Positions 43,800 through 54,588 of a stretch of 64,000 nt of DNA are shown here, piece after piece. The translations under genes were made by a program, and so were the position numbers. This DNA comes from Branchipolynoe longqiensis (taxonomy: Eukaryota > Annelida > Polychaeta > Phyllodocida > Polynoidae): positions 51,433,661 to 51,497,660 of the forward strand of contig CM059189.1 of assembly GCA_030323885.1 (NCBI GenBank). The letters run 5' to 3'. Every line of letters begins with the position of its first letter. Positions within the stretch are counted from its first letter, which is position 1. The notes below the pieces were generated by a model. That model was not told the origin of the DNA, did no database searches, and worked only from the letters and a program-made list of their open reading frames with translations.

Positions 43800-43885
43800 G
43801 TCGGAGGTAGATGGGCCGCCCCATTTTCCCCTCAGTAAGATATAAGCACACGTGTCATTTAGCAAGTCGCTCCCCAACTTTTACT

Positions 43886-44115
43886 GTTGGTTGGTTTTAC
43901 TGCTGACTGCCAACGTCCTGGCAACATCTAAGGTCATATCAGGACAGGTACCGACTTGTGACAGTGCACACTCATGGCACGTTTTTAGGGCCGAGCGCCA
44001 GGCTAGAAAGCGACAAGTACCAATTTTTAAGTCATTGGTTTGACTCGACTGGGAACCAAACTCCCGATCTCCCGCACGCGAGGCCCACGCTTGACCGATT
44101 CGGCTACCGCGCCCT
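43886..44115 (-). repeat. SINE-A with internal deletion
   Basis: 'gtcctggcaacatctaaggt' joins at about 43980 to 'gccgagcgccaggctagaaa', skipping the middle. It ends 'ttcggctaccgcgccctgt'. Confidence 0.88.
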
Positions 44116-44277
44116 GTACTTTTACTGTAGCTACATGTCTGTATAATACATGCATTTACCAACATATAAATGATATATTACTATTAACATTGGAATAGTT
44201 TTGGTTAGCCTACATTCATTTTTGTAAACATTCATTGGTAAAGCAGGGGGAAATTCAATCACGGACATCGTGGTGTT

Positions 44278-44580
44278 CTCTGTGGCGGAGTGGTTAGAGT
44301 GTTTGACTTTTTTCTAGGTCGGACTCCTAATCTGAAGGTCAGTGGTTCGATTCCCTGTGCCCCCACCTCTGCCTCTTTGGATTTCCACCGCTGTGTGTAA
44401 CTTACAGCGTGATCAAAGGCCGGTTGCTCTCATACCATGTCTATGTGATGTGGGAGGTTAAAAATCCCTTGGGTCGATAAAAGTGTAGGCTCGGGCTTTC
44501 TATCGACAAACTGTCTAATGGTGAAAACAAGTCTATTCAGACTTATCCATGATTTGAGGTATAAATCTTCCAAAAAAAAC
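44278..44580 (+). repeat. SINE-B, full length
   Basis: Head 'ctctgtggcggagtggttag', box B 'gtcagtggttcgattccctg'. The tail 'gtctattcagacttatccat' ends in an A run. This tail differs from the one at 62668-62980. Confidence 0.9.
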
Positions 44581-44724
44581 CAATGGGTATTGGTAATTCC
44601 AATGCTTCTTGTCCTGTCCTGGTGATTCACAAAGGTGGAGAAAGAGCTGTATATAGTGGTCTTTATTAAACAGTAAATCATGAACAGGTCAAGTATATAT
44701 TTCGCAGTTATCAGTGTGTGCTGG

Positions 44725-44925
44725 TGGCAACTCTGTGTATAACTTACAGTGTCATCAAAGGCTGGTTGCTTTCATACCATGTCTATGTGGTGTGGGAGGT
44801 TAAAAATCCCTTGGGTCGGTAAAAGTGTAGGCTCGGGCTTTCTATCAACAAACTGTCTAATTGTGAAAACAAGTCTATTCAGACTTATCCATGATAGGCA
44901 GTATAAATCTTCAAGAAAAAACTCT
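44725..44925 (+). repeat. SINE-B, 5'-truncated
   Basis: 'ctctgtgtataacttacagt' to 'ataaatcttcaagaaaaaac', the same tail as 44278-44580. Confidence 0.88.
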
Positions 44926-44929
44926 AACA

Positions 44930-45309
44930 GTGTCAATTATTTGTAGCCTGATTGTGAATGGGCAGGACTTGAACCTCTCAACCCTACTCGTCTGTGTGGG
45001 TGTGTGGGTGGGTGAAGAAAGGGATGAGAACCTGGATGGCCGACAGCTGCTGGAGGAGTGTCGCCATGAAGGCAGTTTCGAAAGTCACGTGATCAGGTTT
45101 TTGGCGTGAAGGCAGGGTCGGGTGGCGTGGGGGTTGAGCGGAATGCTGGCAATTGATGCTAGGTGGCTCCACCGGGGAGGGGTGGGTGGGCGATGAGTTG
45201 TTGATGGTGGTTCGTAATGTTCTGGCAGGTGGCGCCACAGTGCTCAATGTTAAGTCTATGGAGGGGGTGTGGCCACGCCTCCACCCGAGAATAACCCATG
45301 GTTTTCTTT
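44930..45309. other. Intronic spacer, no exon seen
   Basis: Lies in the host gene intron. Frames up to 87 codons exist on both strands without domain or splice support. Confidence 0.4.
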
Positions 45310-45600
45310 GTTTTTTTTTGGTCCATTACTTGTTTAAGCAGTGGAAATTTCAGTCATAGACGACTGGTCTTCCTCATTCCACTGCTGGTCGATAGAAAGC
45401 CCGAGCCTACACTTTTACCGACCCAAGGGATTTTTAACCTCCCACACCACATAGACATGGTATGAGAGCAACCGGCCTTTGATGACGCTGTAAGTTATAC
45501 ACAGCGGTGGAAATCCAAATTGGCAGAGCTGGGGGCACGGGGAATCGAACCGCCGACCCTCAGATTAGGAGTCTGACCTAGAAAAAAGTCAGACACTCTA
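45310..45600 (-). repeat. SINE-B with the shared 3' tail
   Basis: Begins with a T run and 'ggtccattacttgtttaagc', 'gactggtcttcctcattcca', then the SINE-B body and head 'tcgaaccgccgaccctcaga' to 'cagacactctaaccactta'. The tail is the one also used by some SINE-A copies. Confidence 0.9.
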
Positions 45601-45776
45601 ACCACTTACACATAGCATGAACAATGCTGACTGCCAAGCTAGGTAGTAATGCATATACATGTTTACGTCATTGGTTTGACTCGGTTGTGGTTCGAACCTG
45701 ATGTAACATTGACACTGAGGTTCAAATCCGATGTCCTGGCACATGAGAAGTGAGCGTTCAACTCATTCGGCCATCC
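45601..45776 (-). repeat. SINE-A head fragment
   Basis: 'tgctgactgccaagctaggt' to 'actcattcggccatccccc'. The box B region is duplicated ('ggttcgaacctgatg', 'ggttcaaatccgatg'). Confidence 0.8.
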
Positions 45777-45856
45777 CCCCTCTTATACTTTTAATATTGG
45801 TAACTGCTTGATTAAAACCACTTCCTTCTGACTTGAACTTCTGCATCACCTAAGCT

Positions 45857-46520
45857 CAGGGATGAAAGTGGTCTCTGGTGTAAAGAACGAAAATTGAGAT
45901 TCTTAAGCCAACGGCGAAGTTCTTTCTACCTTCCCCCCTGCCCCCCCCCCCCCCCCATAGGATTAGCACTGTCAGGGAATCATGGGAAAATGCCAGAAGT
46001 CTGGGCCACCTTCAGGGTCCATCTCGGAGGCGCCGCGGAGACTCTCCGCGATGCTTTTTGGCCTATTTGCATTCAGGGTGCGTCTCAGCGATGTCTCGGA
46101 GACGCCTCACTTTTCAGACTGGAGATGAAAAGTGCCTCGAAAATGGCCGCCGCATTCAGTGATTTCAGCCAATCACAGCACAGCTTTTTCATTGCAAATG
46201 GCCGCCGCCTATGGGGGCGGCCATTTTTGAGACAACAAACTGCTTTTGCCGTTCAGACTAGCGTGATGTCACGGCCATCTCCGAGGCGCCTCCGAGACGG
46301 AGCCTGAACACGGTCCAGGTTTCAATTGTCCTTGTGACTGTATTATCTATCACCCATACCTCACACTTTCTTGTTTGGGTTCTATGTTCTAGTAACATTT
46401 AAGGTAAAATAAGAATGTGATTCAAACTAACTAATTGTTGTCATAATAGTGATATAGATCCATACTCCTTGGCATTTTGCTTAATGTTAGATGGTAAATC
46501 GCGGAGATCTTTCATCCCTG
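45857..46520. mobile_element. MITE-9 carrying a nested MITE-8
   Basis: Outer ends 'cagggatgaaagtggtctct' and 'gagatctttcatccctg'. The element is split by 46001-46319. A C run sits at 45940-45956. Confidence 0.87.
46001..46319. mobile_element. MITE-8 copy 3, nested
   Basis: Ends 'ctgggccaccttcagggtcc' and 'gagcctgaacacggtccag'. The uninterrupted MITE-9 at 47077-47409 reads 'gccagaagtcaggttt' at this point, confirming the insertion. Confidence 0.88.
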
Positions 46521-46589
46521 TAGGCTATAAACTAAGATTAGTCACGCATTCGCTTTCATGTTTCGACACCGAACAGGGTGTGGTAGTTG

Positions 46590-46866
46590 TAAGAGCACCC
46601 ACTTCCGGTGTGAGACATGAACAGGATTGCAACCAGTGGTCCACAACTCGTTCATCAAAGGCGGTGGTATGTGCTGTCCTGTCTGTGGGAAAATGCATTT
46701 AAAAGACTCCTTGCTGCTTATCGGAAAGAGTAGCCTATGTGGCGGCAGTGGGTTTCCTCCAAAGAAATATGTCAGAATGATCATAATATGTTTGACGTCC
46801 AATAGCCGATGATAAAAATTAATGTGCTCTCGAGGCATCGTTAAATAAACAAACTTTCCTTTTTTT
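46590..46866 (+). repeat. SINE-C, head degraded
   Basis: 'accagtggtccacaactcgt' to 'gttaaataaacaaactttcc' plus a T run. The tRNA-like head is mostly lost. Confidence 0.88.
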
Positions 46867-46924
46867 GAGCAGGATCGCTTTCGGCTACATTCTAACAAAC
46901 AATGATATTTGGGTAAGGTTGGCT

Positions 46925-47060
46925 AAGTGTATATATACTATATATACTGTATATATTACATATATTGCTTATACTTCAAATCTATTATATATATCATATA
47001 TATACTATATATATTATATATACTGTATATATTAAATACTATATATATTATACTATATGT
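46925..47060. repeat. AT-rich low-complexity tract
   Basis: Interrupted 'tatatactatatatact' repeats. Confidence 0.85.
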
Positions 47061-47076
47061 TCCTGATACTATATAG

Positions 47077-47409
47077 CAGGGATGAAAGTGGTCTTCGGCA
47101 AAAAAACGCCGATAGCTCATTTCCGCGAAAACGCGGATTCCCCCCCCCCCTCCCCCATAGGATTAGCACTGTCAGCGAATCACGGAAAAAGCCAGAAGTC
47201 AGGTTTAAACTATTCTTGCTGTGACTGTACTATCACCCATATTTAACTCTTGTTTGGGTTTCATGTTCTAGCAATATCTGAATGTGGATTCAAACTAACT
47301 AATTACTGTCATATTCATCCTGATTCCTTAGCACTTTGTTTAACGTTAATCGGTAAATATTTCTTTTAATCACGGAAATCCGCGAAATCGGGGAGATCTG
47401 TCATCCCTG
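47077..47409. mobile_element. MITE-9, intact copy
   Basis: Ends 'cagggatgaaagtggtcttc' and 'ggagatctgtcatccctg'. Flanks 'ctatatag' and 'ctataagt' are similar and could be a decayed 8-bp duplication, which would point to hAT; this is uncertain. Confidence 0.88.
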
Positions 47410-47464
47410 CTATAAGTACATATTTACATGTGTATATATTAGCATCTACTTTATTTGTGAATAC

Positions 47465-47609
47465 CTGGTGATGAGGTAGACAGCAAAGATGGCCGAGCCG
47501 ATGGAGATTAAGCCGATGACAATCCACAAACTCAGATAGCCGTAGTCGGGACCTGCCTGTCCGGGGACACCCACGACGGATGCCGCAACAGGCGTGTGGT
47601 CAGAAGGAA
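47465..47609 (-). CDS. Transmembrane exon of the multi-EGF membrane protein
   Basis: Acceptor 'gtgtctttctttcag' leads into a phase-1 exon encoding a short Pro/Ala/Val/Gly linker ('VPSDHTPVAASVVGVPGQAG') and then a single hydrophobic helix, 'YLSLWIVIGLISIGSAIFAV' followed by YLIT. The donor is 'caccag/gtattc', leaving two bases of an Arg codon that fit the exon at 43344-43458. Position and topology (EGF repeats before, basic residues after) define a type I membrane protein. If the donor were ignored, the frame would stop after 'RYSQIK', giving an almost tailless variant. No protease-site signature is recognisable. Confidence 0.82.
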
Positions 47610-47624
47610 CTGAAAGAAAGACAC

Positions 47625-48662
47625 CTGTCACAGTTTGTCGAAAAGTGATCGATTCTGTTCACAAATGTTCTCACCCATATCTTGTATCCGCTTCATAATA
47701 ATTGCACTAAATTGTATGAATATACAGGGTTCATACAGGTATCCAGAAACAACATTTAAGGGCTCTTTAGGGCCTTTTCAGGTAAGAAATTAATCTTGTA
47801 AGGCCGAAAAAATATGACATAATGATTATATACATGTCAACTCTTTATGGTCTTACTTTATCAGGTTTCTGTATGCTGTTTTTATAAAGTAAAAGAAGTA
47901 CAGTAGCTATAACGATGTGAACCAGAATATATTATGCTAATGCCCAGAATTGACGTATTCTGCCATTGGTCGATTTTTCGTTGATGCAGCTGGTATCGAA
48001 AAGAAGTGAAATCACAGCTGCTTTCGAATCAAACTTTGATCAATCTAAAAATTCTAGTGTTTTTTTTGCACATTTGGTCAAGGTTCAAGGCCTTTTCAGG
48101 GTATTTTGAAATTGAAGGCCTTTTAAAGAGACGCCTTCAAATTCAAAACCTTTTCCAGATTCTGCGAACCATGATATATATTTATGTGAGGAAGCCACAG
48201 GTTAAACCTAGGCTCCGCATCAATCCCTGGACCAATATTGTGTTGAACTGTCATTATATATACACATATATTCAAAGACTGTGTATATATCTACGTTCTC
48301 TGCTATATTCCGGACTTGTGCATGGTCCTGTTTCAACATAGTGCTGCCATCTGGTGGAATCCATCTGTACCATTATGCGGTAAACCATATAAATTGCACT
48401 ATCTAATGGCAGAGTTAACCTCACTCACGGTTACATGACTCAAAATGGATGCCACTCTGGTCAAAATGACCGAAGTTAGTCAAACACATCAAAATTAATA
48501 TGAAATGTGCACGGTAGGCACAACAACATGCTATTAAGAACACATACATGGTGAAGCATCAGTGGAGTACGATGATGCGTGTTGGCAGCGCCGATTAACA
48601 GAGGAGTAGTGATCAGAACGACCATAAAACTTAACCACCGTTCGGTATTATATATATAATGA
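47625..48662. other. Intron, mostly unassigned
   Basis: Intronic, AT-rich. 'aaggccttttcagg'-like motifs recur near 47762, 48087 and 48116, perhaps a decayed repeat. No exon seen. Confidence 0.4.
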
Positions 48663-48875
48663 CAAGGAACATTAATTTTGGCAAGCACGCCAAAACTCTG
48701 ACACCATAGGCTTCAGCAGTAACAGGTTCTGTTAAATTGGCTCGGTGTTCTATTCTATGTGGTGACAAATACTTGATAAGTGCACTAATATATAAATTAG
48801 ATATGTAGAATCAAATCTAGATCGCGGTTTTGGTTTTGAAAATTTGATGTTGTCATCGGATTATGCAGCTTTTAA
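48663..48875. mobile_element. MITE-1 right half
   Basis: 'aattttggcaagcacgccaa' to 'tcatcggattatgcagcttt', ending about 40 bp from the donor of the next exon. Confidence 0.87.
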
Positions 48876-48913
48876 TGTATGTAAATAAATAAACTTGTTT
48901 TATTTATAGATAC

Positions 48914-49030
48914 CTGTGGTGGCTTCACAATTCTGCCCCGAGTAGTTCTGTAAGCACTTGCAAATGTACCATCCGTTGGCACCTAGACACGTAGAGTTGT
49001 GCTGGCAAGGGTTGGAGGCACATGGGTTTC
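48914..49030 (-). CDS. EGF-domain exon 7 of the multi-EGF membrane protein
   Basis: A 117-bp phase 1-1 exon between acceptor 'ctgctcacgacag' and donor 'gtatct'. It encodes one EGF domain with six cysteines: 'NPCASNPCQHNSTC', then 'NGWYICKC' and 'SGQNCE'. The calcium-binding Asp/Glu before the first Cys is absent. It is the membrane-proximal EGF: its last base plus two bases of 47609 make the Val that opens the linker. Confidence 0.92.
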
Positions 49031-49139
49031 CTGTCGTGAGCAGAACAATTTCACATATTTCTTATTTGGTAAACAATTTTTATTCATCTGAATTCAGTCT
49101 ATTTACAGCACCGATGTACTGGTCTTCCGGCCATGCTTA

Positions 49140-49588
49140 ACTTCAGTCATTTACACTATTTCATTACAAGAACAATCTTATGATAATACAATATTATTGA
49201 GAGTTTGTGGTATATCTGGTCAGTGTATGCATTTTAATGTAGGCGGTGTCTTAGTTAATTTTATGAGGGCAAGTATAGTGTGGGTTTAGGTATGATCCAA
49301 ATTTTGCTAACTAAGTGGTTGCGATGTATATAGTTTGTAGCAAGCGTTCAGTGTGTGCATTAGTACTGGACAGTCTGAATTTGGGTAAAATGCTAAGGGA
49401 TGTATGGAGCGATTTGATTGGTTAACAATTACTAACTAATTAATTAACAATGAGCGGAAACACTACAATGAAACAAGTATGCTTAGTCATTGAATTAAGG
49501 CATGAACATATATATATATATATTTATATATATATGTGCTATATTATATATTATGTGCATATGAATAACAACGGTACTCATCTATCGA
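49140..49588. other. Intron, no exon seen
   Basis: AT-rich intronic sequence with a TA microsatellite at 49508-49535. Confidence 0.45.
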
Positions 49589-49710
49589 GACAGGGCACGG
49601 TGGCCTAATTGGTAGAGCGCGGGCCTCGTGTACAGAGGTCGGGAGTTCGTTTCCCGGTCGAGTCAAACCAATGACTTTAAAATTGATATTTGTCACTCCA
49701 ACAACCAACC
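49589..49710 (+). repeat. SINE-A with large internal deletion
   Basis: Complete tRNA-like head ('gcacggtggcctaattggta', 'gggagttcgtttcccggtcg') joined directly to the 3' terminus 'actccaacaaccaacc'. About 120 bp in total. Confidence 0.88.
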
Positions 49711-49798
49711 AATCAACCATCTATCGAGAATGGTGGATGGTTTGAATAGGATACATGTATGTATTTCATTGAATGCTAATTGAACAAATATGCTTAGT

Positions 49799-50042
49799 GA
49801 TAAAATTAATACTTGTCACTACCTAGCCTGGTGCTCGGCATTACCAGGATAGCACAAGGACTGGTTAGCTCAGTATCAGGATAATATGACTGAGTGGGAT
49901 ATCAGGTCATGGTGCCACAGCGGCCTAGTCTCTCAGTGGGGTGGCACTACAAAAGTCGCCATGAGTGCCCACTGTCACAAGTCGGTACCCATCCTGACAT
50001 GACCATATATGTTTCTAGGACATCAAACAATAACAATAACAC
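49799..50042 (+). repeat. SINE-A, 5'-truncated
   Basis: 'gataaaattaatacttgtca' to 'gacatcaaacaataacaata'. Confidence 0.88.
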
Positions 50043-50796
50043 ACCTCTCTCCTTTCTCCTCCTCTCAAATCCCCCGTGGAAAAAAGAGTAAAATAAATAA
50101 ATAACAATTGCCAAAGTATAACCTTCACCTATAACACCTGGCCGGTTCTATCAATTATTAATAACACTTTTCTTTTTCTATGGGAATTTGTTTCCCTTGA
50201 CCACAAATATATGATTGTGAGCTTTCTAATTTAATTAGTGTCTATTGGCACATAATTGATTGTCTGCTTTTACATGTAAAAGCGGTGGTTTGAACAAAAA
50301 ACAAACATTTCTCGCCATGAATATGGCCTATGCTGCCGACACGGCGTAAAGCAACCACCAATCAATCAATCAATCAAACCTGGCCGAACTAATAAAACAT
50401 ATACTAACCACAAAGCTAAAGTTGACCAAGTCAATTTAAATGAATCAAGCAACCATTATCTGCATAATCCCAAATCCACTACTACCTGTAACAGCAAGTC
50501 ATACCGATTGTTTTAACATCTCCTCACAGGTATGATCAGCAAATCAATGATATAATCTAAAGGTAAATAGCTATTTTCCAGTCGACATTTACAAAATAAG
50601 ATTCCCATAATATTTGTAATGCCTGATTCCAACCTGCTATTGTCTATAATAATTGTTCATACCATCTCATCCATAAATAGTTCATATGCACCATAATTGC
50701 TAGATCTAAGGCCGGAAGACCAGCGCATTGGTGCTGAAAAAAATATATCATTCAACTGGAATACAAATTTTGAAAAAAAAATAGAAAAACCCATAG
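50043..50796. other. Intron, no exon seen
   Basis: AT-rich intronic sequence. A SINE-A 3'-end fragment follows at 50797-50828 ('gtatgtaaaaccccaacaac'). Confidence 0.4.
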
Positions 50797-50840
50797 ATGT
50801 TACTGGTATGTAAAACCCCAACAACCAAAGAGGTCCTTAC

Positions 50841-50960
50841 CCTTGTGCAGCTCGCAGTTGTGGCCGGTGTATCTGTTCGGGCACCTGCACGCGTACCAGC
50901 CGTCACCGCCCAGACAGGTACCGTTGTTTACACACGGGGCCGAGTCGCACCCGCTGGGCA
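50841..50960 (-). CDS. EGF-domain exon 6 of the multi-EGF membrane protein
   Basis: A 120-bp phase 1-1 exon, donor 'gtaagg', acceptor 'ctctattggcag'. One EGF: 'PSGCDSAPCVNNGTCLGGDG' then 'WYACRC' and 'TGHNCE', six cysteines. Not of the calcium-binding type (PSGC before the first Cys). The acceptor lies just downstream of a run of about 26 C on the coding strand, which would act as its polypyrimidine tract. A SINE-A end sits about 12 bp beyond the donor. Confidence 0.93.
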
Positions 50961-51072
50961 CTGCCAATAGAGGGGGGGGGGGGGGGGGGGGGGGGAACAC
51001 ACAGAACACGTAATGGGGTATGTATGGTAGGGGGGGTACACCATTAATTGTTGTTTGTTTTTTAAGTCCTAC

Positions 51073-51118
51073 AAACATCTAACGGAAACTCAAAACCATC
51101 GGACTATGCAACTTTAAA
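51073..51118. mobile_element. MITE-1 terminal fragment
   Basis: 'aactcaaaaccatcggacta' to 'tgcaactttaa' only. Confidence 0.8.
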
Positions 51119-51165
51119 TGTTGTTAGGAGGTAAAACCAAGGATTTTATATATAAGGACGGCAAT

Positions 51166-51346
51166 ATAAGATCGTGGGTTCGAATCCTGGTCGAGTCAAA
51201 CCAATGACTTCAAAATTAATACTTGTCACTTCCTAGACAGATGCTTGGCATTACTAGGATAGGGCAAGGAGCAGTGGAATGAGGAAGACCAGTCATGTAA
51301 GACTGAAATTTTCCCTGCTTAAACAACTAATGGACCAAAAAAAAAG
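51166..51346 (+). repeat. SINE-A body with the shared 3' tail
   Basis: 'gatcgtgggttcgaatcctg' and 'ggcattactaggatagggca' (SINE-A) run straight into 'gcagtggaatgaggaagacc' and 'tttccctgcttaaacaacta', ending in an A run. The tail equals that of the SINE-B copies at 45310-45600 and 62668-62980. Confidence 0.88.
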
Positions 51347-51515
51347 AGAAAAAAGTGAGGCTGTTTGACGCTCTCCCAGCAGGCAATCCGAAAATACGGT
51401 CACCATTTTGGAAACGTGATAACGAGCGATGATAGGGGCAACCTCGAGGCCCTCAACTTGCTTTTTATTATACATGTACTGACCTATTTTGTTATTGGCT
51501 ATGTAACTTTCTTCA

Positions 51516-51625
51516 CCGGCCATGGTAGCCGAATCAATAAGAGTGCTCGCTGACTTCCCATGTGGGTGTTTGGGGGGTTTGAACCTTGACTGAATTAAGC
51601 CGATGATTTACTGATACACTCGTTA
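51516..51625 (+). repeat. SINE-A head fragment
   Basis: 'ccggccatggtagccgaatc' to 'gaattaagccgatgatttac', diverged. Confidence 0.65.
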
Positions 51626-51753
51626 GTGCAACCACAGATAATGGACAATTATCAGGCTTTCAAAATGCCCAATTACCACACTTTCACGACGTTACTTAAC
51701 GATCTATCCGTCCACTATATGTGGTAAAATCTTAACAAACAATGGCGATTTAC

Positions 51754-51882
51754 CTTGTGTGCGCTGCTGGGTTACGCACAGCGTCCCTGTGAACCCAGCT
51801 GAGCACTTACAGAAAAACCAGCCCTTGCCGTCCAAACACGAACCACCATTTTGACAAGGGTTGGACGCACACTCATCGATAT
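51754..51882 (-). CDS. EGF-domain exon 5 of the multi-EGF membrane protein
   Basis: A 129-bp phase 1-1 exon, donor 'gtaaat', acceptor 'cttatcctcag'. Joined to the upstream exon it reads D-I-D-E-C, the classical calcium-binding EGF start. It continues '[20 protein letters not shown]', 'KCSAGFTG', 'TLC'. Six cysteines, with a slightly longer C-terminal spacer ('VTQQRTQ') than its siblings. It follows the large intron that holds DIRS element 2. Confidence 0.94.
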
Positions 51883-52112
51883 CTGAGGATAAGAAGCCAC
51901 GGGAAGTTAGTCTAGTAGTCATTTTATAGATCTTTAAGCTGGGCAGTTAATTAAGTTTAAGCACACTGTGCTAGCTAAATGCAGAATAACACCCACAAAA
52001 ACAGAAAGATTCTATCTTGTTTATTTTTCAAGATATTCACATTTTAAGATGTTTGTAATTACTTGAACAAAATTTGCCTTTGACACTGAATGAAGCATAA
52101 GGTGGTTGTTTT

Positions 52113-52117
<5 letters not shown>

Positions 52118-52150
<33 letters not shown>

Positions 52151-52165
52151 TATATAGATATATAC
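52118..52165. repeat. TA microsatellite
   Basis: (ta)n with 'tacata' and 'tagata' interruptions, producing Ile/Tyr-repeat ORFs on both strands. A (gt)n tract follows at 52187-52200. Confidence 0.92.
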
Positions 52166-52199
52166 ATATATATATATATTACAGATATGTGTGTGTGTG

Positions 52200-52785
52200 T
52201 GGCGCGAGGGGGGGCCACCCATATACAATTCCCCACAGCTGGGGGGGGGGGGTAGATAAAAGATTCACCCGGTACTTGTAGTACACGGGTGAAGACCAGC
52301 CTTATATAAATATGCGCGAAAATAGCATTAGTATGGAACAAGAAGTAGAATGCCTGGCACCAGTGTCAAATGGTTACTTATATCAGAACAGAGTTGGTGA
52401 AATGGGAGAGCATGCAAAAAGACAAGATGGCGGCCAGAGAACGCCATCCATTTCACTTTTAACTTGCATTAAAGTATATGTTTTATTATATTTTCCAACT
52501 CAAAAGTAGCAGGTAAACATGAAGACATATACAAAGAATAAATGTTGCTTCTTAGATTGTGAAATTAGGCTCTCATAAAGACTCATTTCATTAGCCCGAT
52601 TTTTCGACCGTTTTTATAAAAGGCTGGTTTACAGGGGTGAATCTTTTATGTAGGGGTGGGGGGGCAGTCCACCAATGCAAAGTATATATAGCAAAGTATA
52701 TATGTTCCCCTAGAATTTATACTTGTATAATGTGTTATACATCACACACATGTAGATATATATATCTATATCTATATGTGTGTGT
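52200..52785. other. Intron, no exon seen
   Basis: Intronic sequence with a G run near 52242. Nothing recognised. Confidence 0.4.
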
Positions 52786-52858
52786 GTGTGGAGAGAGAGA
52801 GAGAGAGAGAGAGAGGGGGAGAGAGAGAGAGAGAAAGACATAATACGATATATATATA
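52786..52858. repeat. GA and TA microsatellites at the DIRS boundary
   Basis: (ga)n at 52792-52834, then 'cataatacga' and (ta)n immediately before element 2. Confidence 0.88.
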
Positions 52859-53122
52859 TATAGGTTAAGTTAGACGAGACTTACCTTGGTATAGTTGAAG
52901 GATAACTTCTGTTTTACCGAGGGCTGTGCCCCTTGGTAGTCGCAGTACAGGGAGATGAAGCAGTTCCGGTCTCAAGTCAATTTTTACCTTATTTGGAGGG
53001 TTAAATATGAGCTAATTGTCTATCTAGCTGTCTTACCTGAAACTAATTTTTTGTAAGCTTATTTAATTTTTCATTAATTTGCAAATGAATACTTCTGTAT
53101 CGCAAGGAGTGGGTTGGGAGGG

Positions 53123-53260
53123 CCCTGTACTGCGACTACCAAGGGGCACAGCCCTCGGTAAAACAGAAGTTATCCTTCAACTATACCCAGGTAAGTCTCG
53201 TCTAACGTAACCTATTTTACCTCGGGCTGTTGCCACCAAGGCATTCACAGCCCAGGGAGA
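53123..53260. repeat. DIRS element 2 internal complementary region
   Basis: 'ccctgtactgcgactaccaa' to 'ctcgtctaacgtaacctat' is the inverse of the left end. It is fused to 'tttacctcgggctgttgcca' to 'cacagcccaggga', the inverse of the right end. Confidence 0.9.
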
Positions 53261-53460
53261 TTTTTACGTACCGAGTATTTAACCCGACTACTATTTAATT
53301 CCCTTCTCATAAAAGAACCATGATCAACATTGTAAAAGCTTGCGCTTAACCTTTCTTTATTGAGTTAATAACCAGAGTAACTCTGAACGATGTTTACAAG
53401 TTTACCAATAAATTGTTACACATTACTTGTAATATTTGTCGTCTTATTACTTCATACAGA

Positions 53461-54588
53461 CTAAACTCGCTTGTTTTTAGCGTTGTCCAACAACCTTTTG
53501 GCTACTTTGTTATGTTTCTCCACCTTCTTGTTATAGTGAAGAGCAAAAGATCTGGCCGTCTTCCAGCCTGCATGTTTTAGGATAGTGTTAACTGAAATTC
53601 CCAATGCTCTAGCCTTTGAAGCTGCCGCCCCTCGAGTTGAGTGCGGCCTAAACTCTTTTGTATTAACACCTGCCCTGTCAAGTAATTGAACAGTCCAACG
53701 TGCCAAAGTGTCCCTTGAAATTGGCGCATGTGGTCTTATGTAGCTAACTAAAAGTTGTTTTCCTATCCTTATGTCTTTTGTACGCCCTAAGTACGCTTTA
53801 AGAGCTCTAACAACACATATACGTGGGCACTCATCGTATGCATACAAAGATATTGACGACAATGGATCTCCGAGTCTATTTGACTTAAGTAATTTTTTTA
53901 GATGAAAAGTCACTTCTTTCTCCTGTTCCTCCAACCCCTCAATGGAGAGAGCAACAATGGTTTGTCCTCTATGTCCAGTTACCAAGAGTAACAGGATGAC
54001 CAATTTTAAAGTGAGTTCCTTGAGATTCAAATTCCTGTTTCCCGGCCAATTTTGTAGCAAATCAAACACTTTATTCACATCCCAAAACCTGGAGTATCTT
54101 GGTTTTGGCGGATTTTTTGCATACACTGACCGCATAAGCCAATGCACCAGCTGATGTTTGCCAATTGTTTGTCCATCCTCCCTGGGTAAAACCACCGACA
54201 AAGCACACCTTGCTGTGTTAATCGCACCAAACCCCAGCCCTTCCTCCGCTAGAGTCCTTAGGAACCGGCAAACTTGTGCCACTGAAGGTGCTAACGGTTT
54301 AACACCTTTCGTAATGCAAAACAGTCCCCACTTTCTTAACGCATTTGCATAAAGCTTAACTGTCCCTTCACGCCAAGTCGATGACACAATAAATTCCATC
54401 GTCGCTGGGTCTAACCCAAACGGTTGAAGATATCTTCTTAAAAACGGAATACCGCCAAGGGGGTTGTTGACACGTCTCCCTTTTCCTCCAGTGGCCCCTG
54501 TGGGGCCAGATTGTTTAGTGCTCGAGGCAGAAATCGCTGTTCTCGACTCCACCTGTTGAGTGCAGCAAACTATGGTTGGCTTGGCCAA
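53461..54588 (-). CDS. DIRS element 2 tyrosine recombinase
   Basis: A 375-codon open frame, uninterrupted. The catalytic set is complete: R207 in 'TGHRGQT', H316 and R319 in 'HSTRGA', H339 in 'KHAGW', Y352 in 'LHYNKK'. The core-binding part has 'TWREGTVKLYANALRKWG', like element 1 ('AWRKGTVKMYTTYLKKWG'). The C-terminus is basic ('KNKRV'). The codon at 54588 is TTG, and the frame is open further upstream into the pol remnant. The true start is uncertain, unlike element 1, which has an ATG. The frame is -1 relative to the pol remnant. Confidence 0.92.
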   Translation of the reverse strand: MAKPTIVCCTQQVESRTAISASSTKQSGPTGATGGKGRRVNNPLGGIPFLRRYLQPFGLDPATMEFIVSSTWREGTVKLYANALRKWGLFCITKGVKPLAPSVAQVCRFLRTLAEEGLGFGAINTARCALSVVLPREDGQTIGKHQLVHWLMRSVYAKNPPKPRYSRFWDVNKVFDLLQNWPGNRNLNLKELTLKLVILLLLVTGHRGQTIVALSIEGLEEQEKEVTFHLKKLLKSNRLGDPLSSISLYAYDECPRICVVRALKAYLGRTKDIRIGKQLLVSYIRPHAPISRDTLARWTVQLLDRAGVNTKEFRPHSTRGAAASKARALGISVNTILKHAGWKTARSFALHYNKKVEKHNKVAKRLLDNAKNKRV

